A stretch of DNA of 64,000 bases, from the NCBI GenBank assembly GCA_008477525.1, contig SPDT01000006.1, forward strand, positions 1,701,501 to 1,765,500, read 5' to 3'. The notes under the pieces are model-generated. The model searched no databases and was not told the DNA's origin. It was given only the letters and a program-made list of their open reading frames with translations. This DNA comes from Hypomyces perniciosus. Its lineage: Eukaryota > Ascomycota > Sordariomycetes > Hypocreales > Hypocreaceae. The translations under genes were made by a program, and so were the position numbers. Of the stretch, positions 49,451-63,900 are shown piece by piece. Each line of letters opens with the position of its first letter. Position 1 is the stretch's first letter.

Positions 49451-51599
49451 AAGGCATAGAAAAGAACCTTCATTAAAAAGCAGGACTCGCTAATTACTTT
49501 TATAATTAGCTTTATATCTATACTATCTTAAAAGCTTATAATAACAATTATAACCTAACCCTATAGCTTTACGCGCTAGAACTTAAATAGTTTTTTAAGA
49601 TTATCTTTAATTACTTTTGAAATTAAGATTATAACTTTAATATAACTTTAAAATAAAAGGAGTTTAAAATACTATTATTATTAAAAACTTAAAGTTTATT
49701 TAATATAAAATTTAAAGCTAAAGTAATATAATTAATAAATTTATTAAAGCTAACAGTAATAATATTTTAAAGTATTAAATTAATAACTTTAAAGATAAAT
49801 TTAATATTAGAAATAAAGATATAAAAACCTATTAAGAAAAATATATAAATTAATATTTTATAATACTATATAATATTATAATTAATATTAAATCTTTTAA
49901 TACCTTTTATAAATATATTTTTTATGTTAATAGTTAATTAAATAGTAACATTTATAAGCATGTAATTATATTATAATAAAAAAAGATAATTATATAATAT
50001 GAAAATAAAAATATAATAAATTTTTTATTATATTTTTAAATTTATAATATAAAACATTTAGTTTTTTATAATCTATTATTTAAACGTTTAATATTTATTA
50101 TATATTAAATAAACTATTTTAAAACTTTATTATTAAATTTTATAAATTAATAGTTAGAAAAGTAATACCTTTTACTTTAAAGTGTTTAAAAAGATAGCTT
50201 AATTAAAGCGGACTAGAAAAGAATACTATATTTAATAAAATATAGCTATATAAAGATAAACTTTAAATTTAATCTAAAAGTAAAGCTTACTATACCAGCA
50301 GTAAATATAAAATATTGAAATATTCTAGTAAATAAAGATTAATTATAAAATTAGTTTTTTAATATAAAAGTCTTTATAGTAAATAAATTAAAGCTAATAT
50401 AAAGAGTATTAAAATTACTTAAAATCAATAAAAAGGTAAAATTTAACTTTTATATTATAAATATAATTAAAGGCATTATAGTATATATATACTTTACTAT
50501 TAAAGTATAGTTTATAAAAGACTTTAAGCTAAATATATTTATTAATATACACTTTTTAGTAAAATATAGTATAAATATATTAATATTATAAAATTATATA
50601 ATAATTAAAATAATATATAAAATAAATATACTATTTAAAATATAAATTAAGCTAAAGTTAATATATTACTGCATAAAGGTATTATAAAATATTATTATAC
50701 TAGTATACTTAATAGAATAAGTTAAAGTATATTATATATATCTTAATGAGAGAGATCTATACTTTATATAGCAGGTATACTATTTTATATCTGCATTAAA
50801 CAGTATACTAGACTATATATAAAGTTTAAATATATTAGGCATAACAGTCATGTAAAATTAAATAATAATTATAAATAACTTAAATAGCTTAATAAAATTA
50901 ATAAAGAATAAAAAGATTAAATATTTAAATAATTATAATAAAGATAAATATATTACTATATTATAGGAAAAAGCTATAGTATTAATAATATATTTAAATA
51001 ATATAGATAAATAAAGAAATTTTAAGATAATAGATAACTTTAAAAATATTTTATAAAGATTGGATAAAGAATTGAGAGAAAGCTTTATTGCTATATTTAA
51101 ATAAGGGTAAAATATACTAAAAAAAGCAATAGCAGTTAAACTAGCGGATATCCTTAAAAGTTAAATAAATAAAGGAGTATATATTTACAGAATTAACCTA
51201 AATAAAGCAGCATAATTAATAAAGATTATTAAATTATAATATTTAAAGAAATAAAGGAATTATCTTTATAAATAAAGATAAAAAATAAAAATAGACTTGA
51301 TTAATAACTAGCAGAATAAAAAACTAGTAGCTAAACTATATCTATTAAGATTAAAAAATTATAAAGTTTTAAATAAAATAATAAATAAGCTTTATATATA
51401 AGGTTAAATATTATACATAAAAAGTTAACCCTATTTAAATATTTAGTCTTTATTATCTAATATATAGTAAATAGTAAATAGAAAGCTAGAATAGTAATAA
51501 ACCTTTAATAATTAAATAAAATCACCATATTAAATATTTATTTAATACTATTACAGGAAGAAATTATGATAAAACTAAAAAATATATATATATATATAT

Positions 51600-54364
51600 A
51601 TCTATATTTAATGCATTAGCCTTTTTTTCTTAACTCTTAATCTATAAAGACTATAAAAACTAAATAGTTTTAGTAACTTTTTATAAATTAAAGATATCCT
51701 ATATTATTATTATAGGATTTAAAAATAGTTTACTTTTCGCGTAAAGATTTATAAACTAATAACTATATTATATAAAATATTTTATTTAAGCCTATATTAA
51801 TAATATTATAGTTTTTAGCGATGTATTTAAAAAATACTGCCAGTATTTAATAGACTTATTTAAATTATTTAAAAAACTTTATCGTACTATAAACCTTTAA
51901 AAATTATTTGACGGATACTTTGTAGTAAAACTGTTTAGTTTGAAAGTAAATATATTAAAATTAAATACTATACTAGATTAAATAAAAGTATTAGAAAAAA
52001 TTAAAATGCCTATAATATTAGCAGATTTAAAAATATATTTACAAATAGTAATATTTTTAAAGAGATTTATTTATAAATTTTAAATAAAAGCTAAATTGCG
52101 AAAGAAATATAAAATAGCACTATTAGTATAATTATATAAAAATAATTAATTAATTAAAAAAAAAAAGCTTTTAAAATATAAAAGGTTATATTTAAATTAA
52201 TAAAAATTAAAAAAGAGTTATTTTAAATATTATAAAGTTATTTAATAAAAGAGATAAAACTATATTATTATGACCTAAATAGAGCAATATTCTTTAAATT
52301 AAACGCTAGCGGAAAAGGAATAGGCCTTTTTATCTTTTATATTAAAGGAAATAAATAGGATAGTTATACTATACTATAATAAAAAATCTAACTAATTTTA
52401 TTCCTTAATCAACTTTTATTAAAGTTAAAATAATACTTTAAATTAATAGAACTGGAAATAATATATTTAATATAGGTATATAAAAAGCTAAAAGTTATAG
52501 TCTAATTATTATAATTAAATATAATTATCTTAATAGACTATATAGCAATAAAAGGGATAGTAAATTATATAATAATATTAATATTTAATTTAATAAAGGT
52601 AAAGTATTAATTAATAAGTATATTAATTTATTTAAGCCAATTTTAATTAAATATTTATAATATTCTAGGTTATGTAAATTTAAGTCTAAATATATTATTT
52701 TAACTATTAATAATAAAAGATAAAAAGTATAATAAAAAATAAAAAGCTATTAATTATTTAAAAGTATTAAATAAATTAAATAATATTTAAAAAGAACATA
52801 TATACTGTACTATAATAACTATATAAATAGATAAAGGCATTAAACTCAAATTTACAGAAAACTATACCTTTAACAAAAAGCTAGCTTAAATAATTAAAAT
52901 ATTAAAAATATAAAAAAAGCTAGGTATATATATGATTAATATAAAAAAGAGAATTAAAAAAATACAGCTATTTTTTATAATAAAAAATAATGTCTTTTAT
53001 TAAATTAAATAAAATAGAATAAAATTACTATATATACCTTAAAAGTGTATACTATAAATTCTAAAGGCAGCCTATAATAAAGATTTTTATATTAATATAT
53101 ATAAAATAACTATAGCTTTAAAGGGACTATCCTTTTATAAAAAAAACAAAATAAATTAAGAAATAAGTAAAATACTATAAAATTTATTTAAAAAATGTAA
53201 TAGATAGGCAATAACAGCTAAAAGAAGTATAACCGATATTTACACTAACTTAACCATACTATACAGTTATAATCGACTTTATTATAAAACTATTAAAAAA
53301 GCCTAAATTATTTTAAAGACTATTTAAAAATAATAATCTTTTTAATGCATCAATAATAATAACTTATAAATAGTTATAGAAAATAATACTAATATTAAAA
53401 TTAAAAAAGTATAAAGCAGCTAAATAGGTATAAATGTTTTTATAACTGCTATTACTTTATAATTGAAGTATCTTTAAAGTTATTATTAGCGATTATAATA
53501 AAAAATTTATATTTAATTTCTAGGAATAAATCTTTAAAGCACTAAAAATTTAATTAAACTTTAATATTAGCTATTATCGATAAATAAATAAAAACTTTAA
53601 ATAGAAAAACTAAATAATAAAAATAGCTATATAATATTATATAGCAATATTAAAAATGCTTTAAATAGAAATTATCTTATCTTTATAATTTACACTAAAT
53701 AATACTATTAATACCTTATTAAAAAGATTACTAAATAAAATAATACTTAAATTTGAATTAAATAAACTAATAGATTTATTTAAATAAAACTTAAAAATAA
53801 ACTAAAAAGTAATAAATGCACTCTATTAACTATACATAAAGGAAGTACAGCATGCAATAGATATTGCAGCAATAAACGCTAAACGTTTATATAATAAAAT
53901 ATATAGATTAATAAAATTTTAAGTAAAAAATAAAGTATATCTAAAACTCTATAAAAGATATTATTTACTTAAAAAGCTATTATAAAAATAATTTTTATAA
54001 TAAATAAAACCTTTTAAAATAATTAAAAGGGTTAGCCTATTAGTATATAGGCTAAAATTCCCTTTAAAGTGGAAAATATATAATATTATTTTAATAGTAT
54101 ATCTATACTTAGGCCTAAAGAAAGCAGACTTATTTAATAGGCAGGGAAAGCTATTAGGCCTAGTAATAGTTAAAGGCGAAAAAGAATAAAAAGTAAAAAA
54201 AAAAAAAAATTAAACTAAAGAAGATAATATCTTTAAATTAAATACTTAATTTAATAAAAAAGATATAGTATAAAGTATAATAAATAAATTGAATAAAGAT
54301 AACTAGTCTTAATAGCAGTAAATACTATATAAAAATTCAAAAAAGAATACTTAGCTAAAAACCT
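51600..54364 (+). mobile_element. Ty3/gypsy-type pol relic (copy A1)
   Basis: Plus-strand reading near 51793 gives Tyr-Ile-Asn-Asn-Ile followed by a block like VFSDVFKK. This is the reverse transcriptase YIDDI box with both aspartates changed to Asn, as G-to-A (opposite-strand RIP) would do. A downstream YPS...LF..KVN pattern (about 51915-51970) fits the next gypsy RT segment. Near 54045-54110 the reading YRLKFPLKWKIYN resembles the integrase C-terminus before the chromodomain. The order RT then integrase is that of Ty3/gypsy. Stops in all frames; no function. 52330-54364 is repeated at 58940 onward. Confidence 0.65.
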
Positions 54365-56420
54365 CTATAAGCAGATGCCAGTAAAAGAATTTAAAGAAAT
54401 AACAATTATCCTATAAATAAATATTTAAATGCAGTTATTAATAAAGGCTGTAATAAAGTTATAATAAAGAAAAGAAAAGGAAATTTTACTTTAAAAGCTA
54501 TTCCTTTACTTTAAAGCGTAAGAGATAGTAAATAAAAGGAGTATAAGTATTATAAAGTAAATAATAGATATAGGCAGCTATTAACTGCTAAACCTTTTAC
54601 TATAGATTTAATTTTTATAAGAACTTCTCTCTCTTTTTTTTATTTTTATTTTCTCTACTCTTTATTTTACTCTCTCTTTATTATTATTACTTTCTTAAAG
54701 AATTTTTAACTATATATCTTTATTTACTTTAAAAGTATATTATTTTATATACTATTACTGTATTATATGATTATACTTTTATTAACTTATATATTTATTT
54801 TGTTAATTTAAGTAAATTAATTTAATCTTACTAGTATAGTAAATTACTATACTATTATAAAAAGAATTAATGCTAAATTTATATTAAAAGAAATAACATT
54901 TATTTAAGCTAATAAAAGAGGTAAGGCATTTACTTAAAACTTTACTCTTAAAGTATAATAAAATAAATATATAATAATATGAAAATATAAAAGAATATAA
55001 AAAGAAGTATATATTAATAGAGAAAGCAGTAAAGAATACCTTTTATTTAGTTAGAATAAATATAGAATATTATTTAATATACTTTAAATAATATATTAAA
55101 ATATATATATATATCTATATATATATATTAAAAGTAAAAACTTTTTAAAATTAGCTAAAATATTAAAATATAACTAAAAAGTTAATAATAGTTAAAAAAT
55201 AAATTTAAGCTATAAAAAAAGTTTATAGCCTGCTAGCTATAATAATAATAATAATTATTATTATTTTTAATATTCAAAGAATAAACCCTTTTATTAATAA
55301 AAGATTAGCTAATTTCTTTTTAAATTATAAAGTATTTAACTTTACGTTAATTATAATTAAATATTACCCTGTAATTAATAATAAGATTTTTTTAATATAA
55401 AGAGTTTTAATTAAAATAAAAAAAGAATTTAAAGAAATAAAAAGAATAATAATAGAAAATAAATTAAAAGAACAGGAAAGTTTAATAATAATTTTATAAA
55501 AATATATAGCAGTTAATAGCGATAATATAAACTTAAAGAATATAAATAATAAAACAGATAATATATTAAATAAAGAAAAAAATAATATTAAAGATATAAT
55601 AAAAACTATAAATACTGCTATAATATTTAAAGTAATATACTAAAATATAGCCAGCCTTTTATTAATATTAAATAAAGGGGAAATATTAATAGTAATAAAA
55701 AGACTTTATTTAAATTAAATAGTAGAAACTAAGATTATTAACTGTATTATAAAGGAAAAGGCTATTAAAAGACTCCAGTTATTAATAAAAGAGATAATAA
55801 AAACTAATAACTTAAAAAACCTAATAGTAAGAATTATAAACTAGATATTATAATATAATATCTTAATATTAAATATAATATTAAAAGAGAAGCTAAAGAT
55901 ATAAGTATATTAAATAAAATACTATAAAATTACTAGCTAAGTAATAAAGGCAATAAATAATTTATATAAATATTAATAGATATAAATATAAAGAAAACTA
56001 GTATTATAGTTATAAGCAGTAAACCTAGTAATAATAATAATTATTAATATTAATATTATTAGGCAATAATATAGTTATTTAAAGATAAAATAAATATAAA
56101 TTATTATATTGAACTAGTTATTTAAATATATTAAATAAATAAAATTATAGTCTAAAAACCTATAAAAGAATACTAATAAAACTAATTAATTTAATGGATA
56201 AATAAATAGATATTATTAAAAAGTTAAGTACAGTTAATTAAAAACTTTATAATATTATAAAAGTAGAAAAATAAAGTTAAAATATTAAATAAAATTATTA
56301 AAAAAGTAAAAAGGTTTATAAATATAAGTAAATAAAATATTAATATTAATTTATATATTAAAGTATTAATAAAAATAATTAAATCTATAAAGCTAAAAAA
56401 GAATTAATAAATATATTCTT
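54365..56420 (+). repeat. Left arm of a 2-kb inverted repeat
   Basis: Reverse complement of 56868-58935 with moderate divergence and small indels. Anchors: TAAATATTTAAATGCAGTTA near 54419 opposite 58883; the CT-rich run at 54630-54690 opposite the GA-rich run at 58640-58710; GAATAAACCCTTTTATTAAT near 55280 opposite 58040. The arm continues from the A1 pol relic and runs into the polypurine tract and LTR at 56551-56692, so it is the 3' part of the plus-strand element. Confidence 0.7.
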
Positions 56421-56550
56421 TTTATATATTTTTATTTTTATTTTTATATTTATTCCTTTTATTTTTATATTATTTTTATTTTTACTATTTTTAATTTTAC
56501 TTTATAAATAAATAAAAGGTATAATAATTAAAATAACTATAATATTTCGG

Positions 56551-56692
56551 AAAAAGGGGAGTTAATATATATATTTAAATTAAAGTTACTATATAAAAGG
56601 GATCTTTTATTATATATATTATTATATACTACTATATGAATTTAAATCCCTGTATTTATTAGTTAATTTAATAAAACTATATTTCTTTATTA
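56551..56692 (+). repeat. Polypurine tract and LTR-like end, plus orientation
   Basis: AAAAAGGGGAG (56551-56561) followed by TTAATATATATATTTAAA and a TATA-like ACTATATAAAAGGG, ending near TTTCTTTATTAA. Mirror copy on the minus strand at 38993-39136. Interpreted as the 3' LTR of the plus-strand element. Confidence 0.6.
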
Positions 56693-56867
56693 ACCTGTTA
56701 TTTATATTAAAGCTAAAGTATTAAAGGAAATTATTGAAAAAGTAAAAAAGCTTATAGATATAAATAAATAAAGTATTAATACTAGTTTATATATTAACGC
56801 GTTAATAAAGACAATTAAATATTAATATAAACGGTTAATAAAGTTAAAAAAAATTAATAAATATTTA

Positions 56868-58935
56868 TTAATTTTCTTTTAACTTTATATATTTAATTAT
56901 ATTTATTCATATTTTAATATATAAATTAATATTAATACTTTATTTATTTATATTTATAAACTTTTCTACTTTTTTAATAACTTTATTTAATATTTTAACT
57001 TTATTTTTCTACTTTTATAGTATTATAAAGTTTAAAATTAATTAAATTAAAGTTTATTAAAGTTTTTAAGTAATTATAGTTAACTTTTTAATAATATTTA
57101 TTTATTTATTTATTTATTAATTTAATTAAATTTATTATTATTTTTTATAGGTTTTTAGACTGCAATTTTATTTATTTAATATATTTGAATAATTAATTAA
57201 ATGCAATAATTAATATATATTTTATCTTTAAATAATTATATTAGTATTTAATAATATTATTATTAATAATAATTATAATTACTAGGTTTACTGCTTATAG
57301 CTATAATACTAGCTTTATATATATATATATTTATTTATTAATATTTATATAAATTATCTATTACCTTTATTATTTAGCTAGTAATTTTATAATACTTTAT
57401 TTAATATACCTATATTTTTAACTTTTCTTTTAATACTTTATTTAATATTAAAATATTATATTATAATATTTAATTTATAATTCTTACTATTAGGTTTTTA
57501 AAGTTATTAGTCTTTATTATTTCTTTTATTAATAATTAAAGTCTTTTAATAGCTTTTATTTATAATACAGTTAATAATTTTAATTTCTATTATCTAATTT
57601 AAATAAAGTTTTTTTATTACTATTAATATCTCCCTTTCGCCTAATATTAATAAAAAGCTGGCTATATTTTAATATATTATTTTAAATATTATATTAATAT
57701 CTATTATTTTTTACTATATTTATAGTTTTTACTATATCTTTAATATTATTTTCTTTTTTATTTAATATATTATCTATTTTTTTATTTATATTTATTAAAT
57801 CTATATTACTATTATCAATTATTATATATTTAGTTTATATAGTTATAATTAACATTTTTTATTCTTTTAATTTATCTTTTATTATTGTCTTTATTTCCTT
57901 AAATTCTTTTTCTATTTTAACTAAAACTCTTTATATTAAAAAAGCTTTATTATTAATTATAAAGTAATATTTAATTATATTTAAAGTAAAGTTAAATATT
58001 TGATAATTTATAAGGAAATTAGTTAATTTTCTATTAATAAAAGGGTTTATTCCTTTCATATTAAAGATAATAATAATTATAATTACTATTATAGCTAGTA
58101 AACTATAAACTTTTCCTATAACTTAAACTTATTCTTTAACTTTTATTAATTTCTTATTTACATTTTAGTATTTTTATTAATTTAAAAAATCTTTACTTTT
58201 AATATTTATATATATATATTTCTTAATATATACTTTAAAGTAGCTTAAATTGCGCAATGCCTTTATTCTAATAAAATAAAAAGTATTCTTTATTGCCTTT
58301 TCTATTAATATATATTCTTTTAATAATCCTTTTATATCTTTATATTACTACATATCTATCTTATTATACCTTAGAATTAAAGTTTTAACTAAATGCTTTA
58401 CTTGTTCTATTAGTTTAGGCAGGTTTTACTTTTTATAATATAGCTTTAGCGTTAATTGCCTTTATAATAGTATAGTGATTTGCTACATTATTAGGATTAA
58501 ACTGATTTTTTAAATTAATAAAATAAATATTTAAATTAATAGAAATATATTTAATGCAGTAATAGTATATAAAGTAATATACTTTTAAAGCCGGTAATAA
58601 TATATAATTAAAAATTCTTTAAAAAAGCGATAATAATAAAGAGAGAGTAAAAAAAGGTAAAAAAGGTAAAAGAAATAAAAAAGAGAAAGAGAGAGAGAAA
58701 GAGAGAAAAGTTTTTAGTAAAAGGTTTAGCAGCTAGCAACTGCTTATATTTGTTATTTACTTTATAGTGCCTACACTCATTTTATCTATTATTTATTATA
58801 CTTTAAAGCAGAGAGATAACTTTTAATATAAAATTCCCTTTGCTTTTTTTATTATAATTTCTTTATTGCTTTAACTAATAACTGCATTTAAATATTTATT
58901 TATAGGATATTTATTACTTTTTAAATTCTTTTACT
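56868..58935 (-). repeat. Right arm of the 2-kb inverted repeat
   Basis: Minus-strand copy of the sequence at 54365-56420; its first 310 bp also match 39236-39550 in direct orientation. The match stops at about 58935, where the sequence switches to a plus-strand copy of the pol relic. This suggests a rearrangement or insertion breakpoint there. Confidence 0.7.
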
Positions 58936-58939
58936 AGCA

Positions 58940-60960
58940 TAATAAATAAAATAACTATATTGTACTATAATAAAAAATTTAATTAATTTTATTTTTTCAT
59001 TAACTTTTATTAAAGTTACAATAATACTATAAAGTAATAAAATTAAAGGTAATATATTTCATATAAGTATATAAAAGGCTAAAAGTTATAGTTTAATTAT
59101 TATAACTAAATACAATTATTTTAATAGACTATATAGCAATAAAAGGAATAGTAAATTATACTATAATACTAATATTTAATTTAATAGAGGTAAACTATTA
59201 ATTAATAAATATATTAATTTATTTAAGTTAATTCGAGTTAACTAATTACAATATTGTGAATTATATAAATTTAATTCTAAATATATTATGTTAATTATTA
59301 ATAATAAAAGATAAAAAGTAGAATGAAAAATAGAAAATATTAACTATTTAAAGGTATTGAATAAATTAAATAATATATAAGAAGAAAGTATATACTTTAC
59401 TATAATAATTATATAAATAAATAAAGGCATTAAATTGAAGTTTATAGAAACCTATACTTTTAATAAAAAGTTAATTTAAATAATTAAAATATTATAAATA
59501 TAAAACAAAGTTAAATATATATATATAATTAATATAAAAAAAGAATAAAAGAAATATAGCTATTATTTATAGTAAAAATAAGCTTTTGTATTAAATAAAA
59601 TAAAATAAAATAAAATTATTATATATACTTTAAAATTATATACTATAAATTTTAAGGCAGTTTATAATAAAAGTTTTTATATTAATGTATATAAAATAAG
59701 TGCAGCTTTAAAAGGATTATCCTTTTATATGAAAGTAAAGTAAATTAAAAAATAAATAAAATATCATAAAGTTTATTGAAAAAATATAATAAATAAACGA
59801 TAATAGCTAAAAGGATATATAATTAATATTTATATTACATTACTTATATTATATAATTTTAATTATCTTTATTATAAAATTATTAAAAGAAAAGCTTAAA
59901 TTATTTTAAAAACTATTTAAAAATAATAATTTATTTAATATATTAATAATGATAACCTATTAATAGTTATAAAACATAATATTGGTATTAAAATGAAAAA
60001 GATATACAGCAATTAAATAAATATAAATATTTTATAATTATTATTATTTTATCTTTAAAGTTATTATTAATAATTAAAATAAAAAAATTATATTTAATTT
60101 TTAATAATAAACTTTTAAAATAATAAAAATTGAATTAAAATTGAATATTAACGATTATTTATAAATACATAAAAACTTTAAATAAATACACTAAATTATA
60201 AAGATAATTATACAATATTATAGTAATATTAAAAATACTTTAAATAAAAATTATTTTACTTTTATAATATTAAATAATATTATTAATATTTTAAAAAAAA
60301 AAGTATATTTAAAACTTTATAAAAGATATTATTTATTTAAAAATCGATTATAAAAATAATTTTAATAGTAAATAAAACCTTTTAAAGTAATTAAAAGGGT
60401 TAATTTATTAATATATAAGTTAAAATTCCTTTTCAAGTAGAAAATATATAATATTATTTTAATAATATATTTATATTTAAATTTAAAGGAAATAGATTTA
60501 TTTACAAAAAAAAGCTATTAAATTTAATAATAATTAAATTAAAAAAATAAAAAGTAAAGAAAATAAGAAACAGATAAATAGATTAAAAAAGATAATATCT
60601 TTACATTAAATATTTAATTTAATAAAAAGGATATAATATAAAATATAATAAATAAATTAAATAAAGATAATTAATTTTAATAATAATAGATTATATAGAA
60701 ATTTAAAGCGAAATATTTAATTAAAAACCCTTACAAATAGATATTAATAAAACAATTTAAAAAAATAATAAACATTTTATATATAAATATTTAAATCTAA
60801 TTATTAATAAAAGTAATAAAGAAATTATAATAAAAAGAGAAAAGGAATTTAATATGAAAAGTTATTTTTTTACTTTAAAATATAATAAATGATAAATAAA
60901 AAAAGTATAAATACTATAGAGTAAAGAATAAATATAAATAGTTATTAACTATTAAACTTA
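58940..60960 (+). mobile_element. Second partial copy of the gypsy pol relic (copy A2)
   Basis: Direct-orientation match to 52330-54600, for example AATAGACTATATAGCAATAA near 59128 and 52530, and AAAATATATAATATTATTTT near 60440 and 54070. It lacks the reverse transcriptase part and about 195 bp equivalent to 53720-53920, and is more A/T-rich than A1. Ends near 60960, where similarity fades. Confidence 0.7.
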
Positions 60961-63900
60961 TTAATAAATGACGGAATTAATAATATTCTAGGCAGTTATA
61001 TAACCTAATAGATACGTTATATCCTTCTTTTTAACTTCATAGTTAAGTATATCTTTTAAAAAAATAATACTATAGTAAATGCATTATCTTATAAATTAAT
61101 AATTATTATAGATAAAGCTAAAGCTAAAAAAAGATTTAAACGATTTTATAAATATATATTAAAATACTATTTTATTTATACTATTAAAGGAAAAGTACAA
61201 TAAAGAGTTTTAATAAATTATATAATACTTTTAAATAATATATAGACTATTTAATCTTTTCGCTATAAACTTTTAAGAATTTCGAAATAAAGTAAAAAAG
61301 TTTATTATAAAAGATAGGAAATTATAGGTAAAATTAATAAAATACTGCCGCTAGCCTATATTCATCTTTAACAGCTTAACTTTAAAGAGAATAGCTATTT
61401 AATAGTGCTATATAGAAATAGCCTATAAAGGCTAAAAGGTAACTTTGTGGTTTTTAAAAGAAAGATACTACTAATAGCTATAGATATAAAATAATATATT
61501 TAAAGCAGTTATAGTATACCCTTAATATTAAAGCTTTAATTTATACTGCCTTAAAAAGCTAGCTCTAATAATAAAATTAATTAGGCCTATAAAGAAGGTT
61601 TATTTTAATATTCAATATATTCTAAATAACTATAAATATATCTATTTATTTAAAGGAAAATATAACTTTTATAAATAAATAAAAGTAGAATTTATATTTA
61701 CTTTATTACTACCAGTAATAATAAAGTTTATATTTAAATAAATATACTAGTTTAATATAATAATTTAAGCTATTATAAATAGAGGATTAAAGAAAAAAAA
61801 TATTTTTAAAGGTATTAATTAATCTAAAAGTTAAAATTATCTAAAGATTAATATATAATTTTACAGTTAATACTGCATTAAAAGTTAATTATTAAAGTTT
61901 AATATTAATACTAGTAAAAATAGCTAGGCTTAATAAAAAGTAATTTTAAAATTTAAATAAAGCGATTATAGCTAATAGTTGCGCGGTAAAAAGCTTAATA
62001 AAGTATTTTGCGTTTTACCTATTATTTAATTAAAAACTGATTTTTCCTTTAAAAGTAAAATTACCTATTTAGCAGCTAATTAATTAAAATAAAGTCTATA
62101 TAATAAAAGATCAATTAATCGTATATATCTATATATTAAAAAAAAGAAAATATTAAAGCGGCTTAAAAAAAGTAACTATATTTCGCTAAATATTAGCTAA
62201 AAAGATAAATACTAATAATTAATATTTACTACAAAAACTAATAAAATTACTCCTTTTTAGCGACTTTATTATACTTTATAATATAAAGCATTAAAAGGAC
62301 CTTTTAAAAGACGCAAAATTAAAGATAAATTAACTAAGCCTATTGAAAATTAAATTTTAAATAGGTATAATAAAAATATATAAATTGAGAATATTAAATA
62401 AAATCCCGTTTAATAAAATTTACCTAAGTAAATATTTAAAGAAGTTTATAAAAGATAAATTTAGCTAGTGGGGGGTTAAAGATAATAAAAGGACTTTTAT
62501 AAATAAAAGCTTAAAGGTAGATAATAATTTATTTAAAGATAAAGCAGTTAATAAAGTAATAATTAAGGTTATTAATAATTAAAAGTTAAAAGAGCTTTAT
62601 AGTAACTCTTTAACTTTTCAAGGAATATATAGTTAATAAAGTTAAATAGTTTAGCTAAAAATTAAAATATATATTTATAAATTAAAAAAAGAAACAATAT
62701 TTTAATTAAAATATAATCCTTTATAATACTTTAAAGTAGCCATTTTTAAAATAGACTAAATAAATTAAAATAATTACCTTTATATAAAGGATATATAGGC
62801 AAAGATAAATAGTAATATTTTTTAAAAATCGCTATTAAATATTATTTTTAAAAAAGAGGAGATAGCCGCCAATTAAAGTTAACTGCCTTGCCTATAAAAA
62901 ATATAACCTAAATATATTATAAAGAAAAGAATTATAAGATTAAATGATGTATTAATTATTTTTTATTAACTATTAATTTTTTAATAGTAAAAGTTAAAAT
63001 AAACTTTTAAATTTACTGAATCACTTAACTCTTTACTTTTTCATTTCATTTAAAATTAAAAAAAAGTCTTTTATAAAATAAAAGGCTATTAAAAGATTAA
63101 AATAACTAAAGACTATTAGCTTAATAAAAGTAAATATTTTATCCTTGTTAAAGAAAGTAATAGCTATACTTTAGTTACTTTATTAAGGCTAATAATTAAA
63201 AAGATATCGCTAAATATAAAAAGAGGCTTTAAATTAAAGGCAGTTAAAATAGTCCTTTTACTAGAAACCTAGGATAAAGATATAATTATAAAAAGGGAAT
63301 AAAATATATTCTTTAGCAGCTGTAATAGTAATAGATTAAATTTAAAGGCACCTTTAATAGAATTAAAGATTACGCTATCTATAAAATGATATAAATAAAG
63401 CTTTAATATATTTTATTTACTTAAATATAATCCCGTCGTGCTATAATTAAGGTATTACCTTTACTTTAAATCCTACTTTAAAATTATTTAATTATATTTA
63501 TTTTCTTCTTTTACTATTATATTTTATTTGAAGAAAGATCTTTACTCTCTTACTTTATTTATCTAGTTTATAGAAAATAAACTAAAAACCTTACTCCCCT
63601 ATTATATTAGCTACATATCTCTAAACCGCATTAAGGATTTCAAAGCTAAGTAAATAAAACCTTACTATTAGTTTTATTATAAGTTAATATAGTTATTAAC
63701 TATTATAGATTTACCTGCAATTTAATGAATATATTAACAGCTACCTATAATTATTTATTAATATAATAATTAAATTAAGTAATAATTATTATAATAATCT
63801 TATATAAATACTTCACTATAAAGTAAGCAAATAGCGCGTTTATATTAAAAATATTTATAATTTCTTATATAATCTTTCTTATACAAGATTGGCATTAAAT

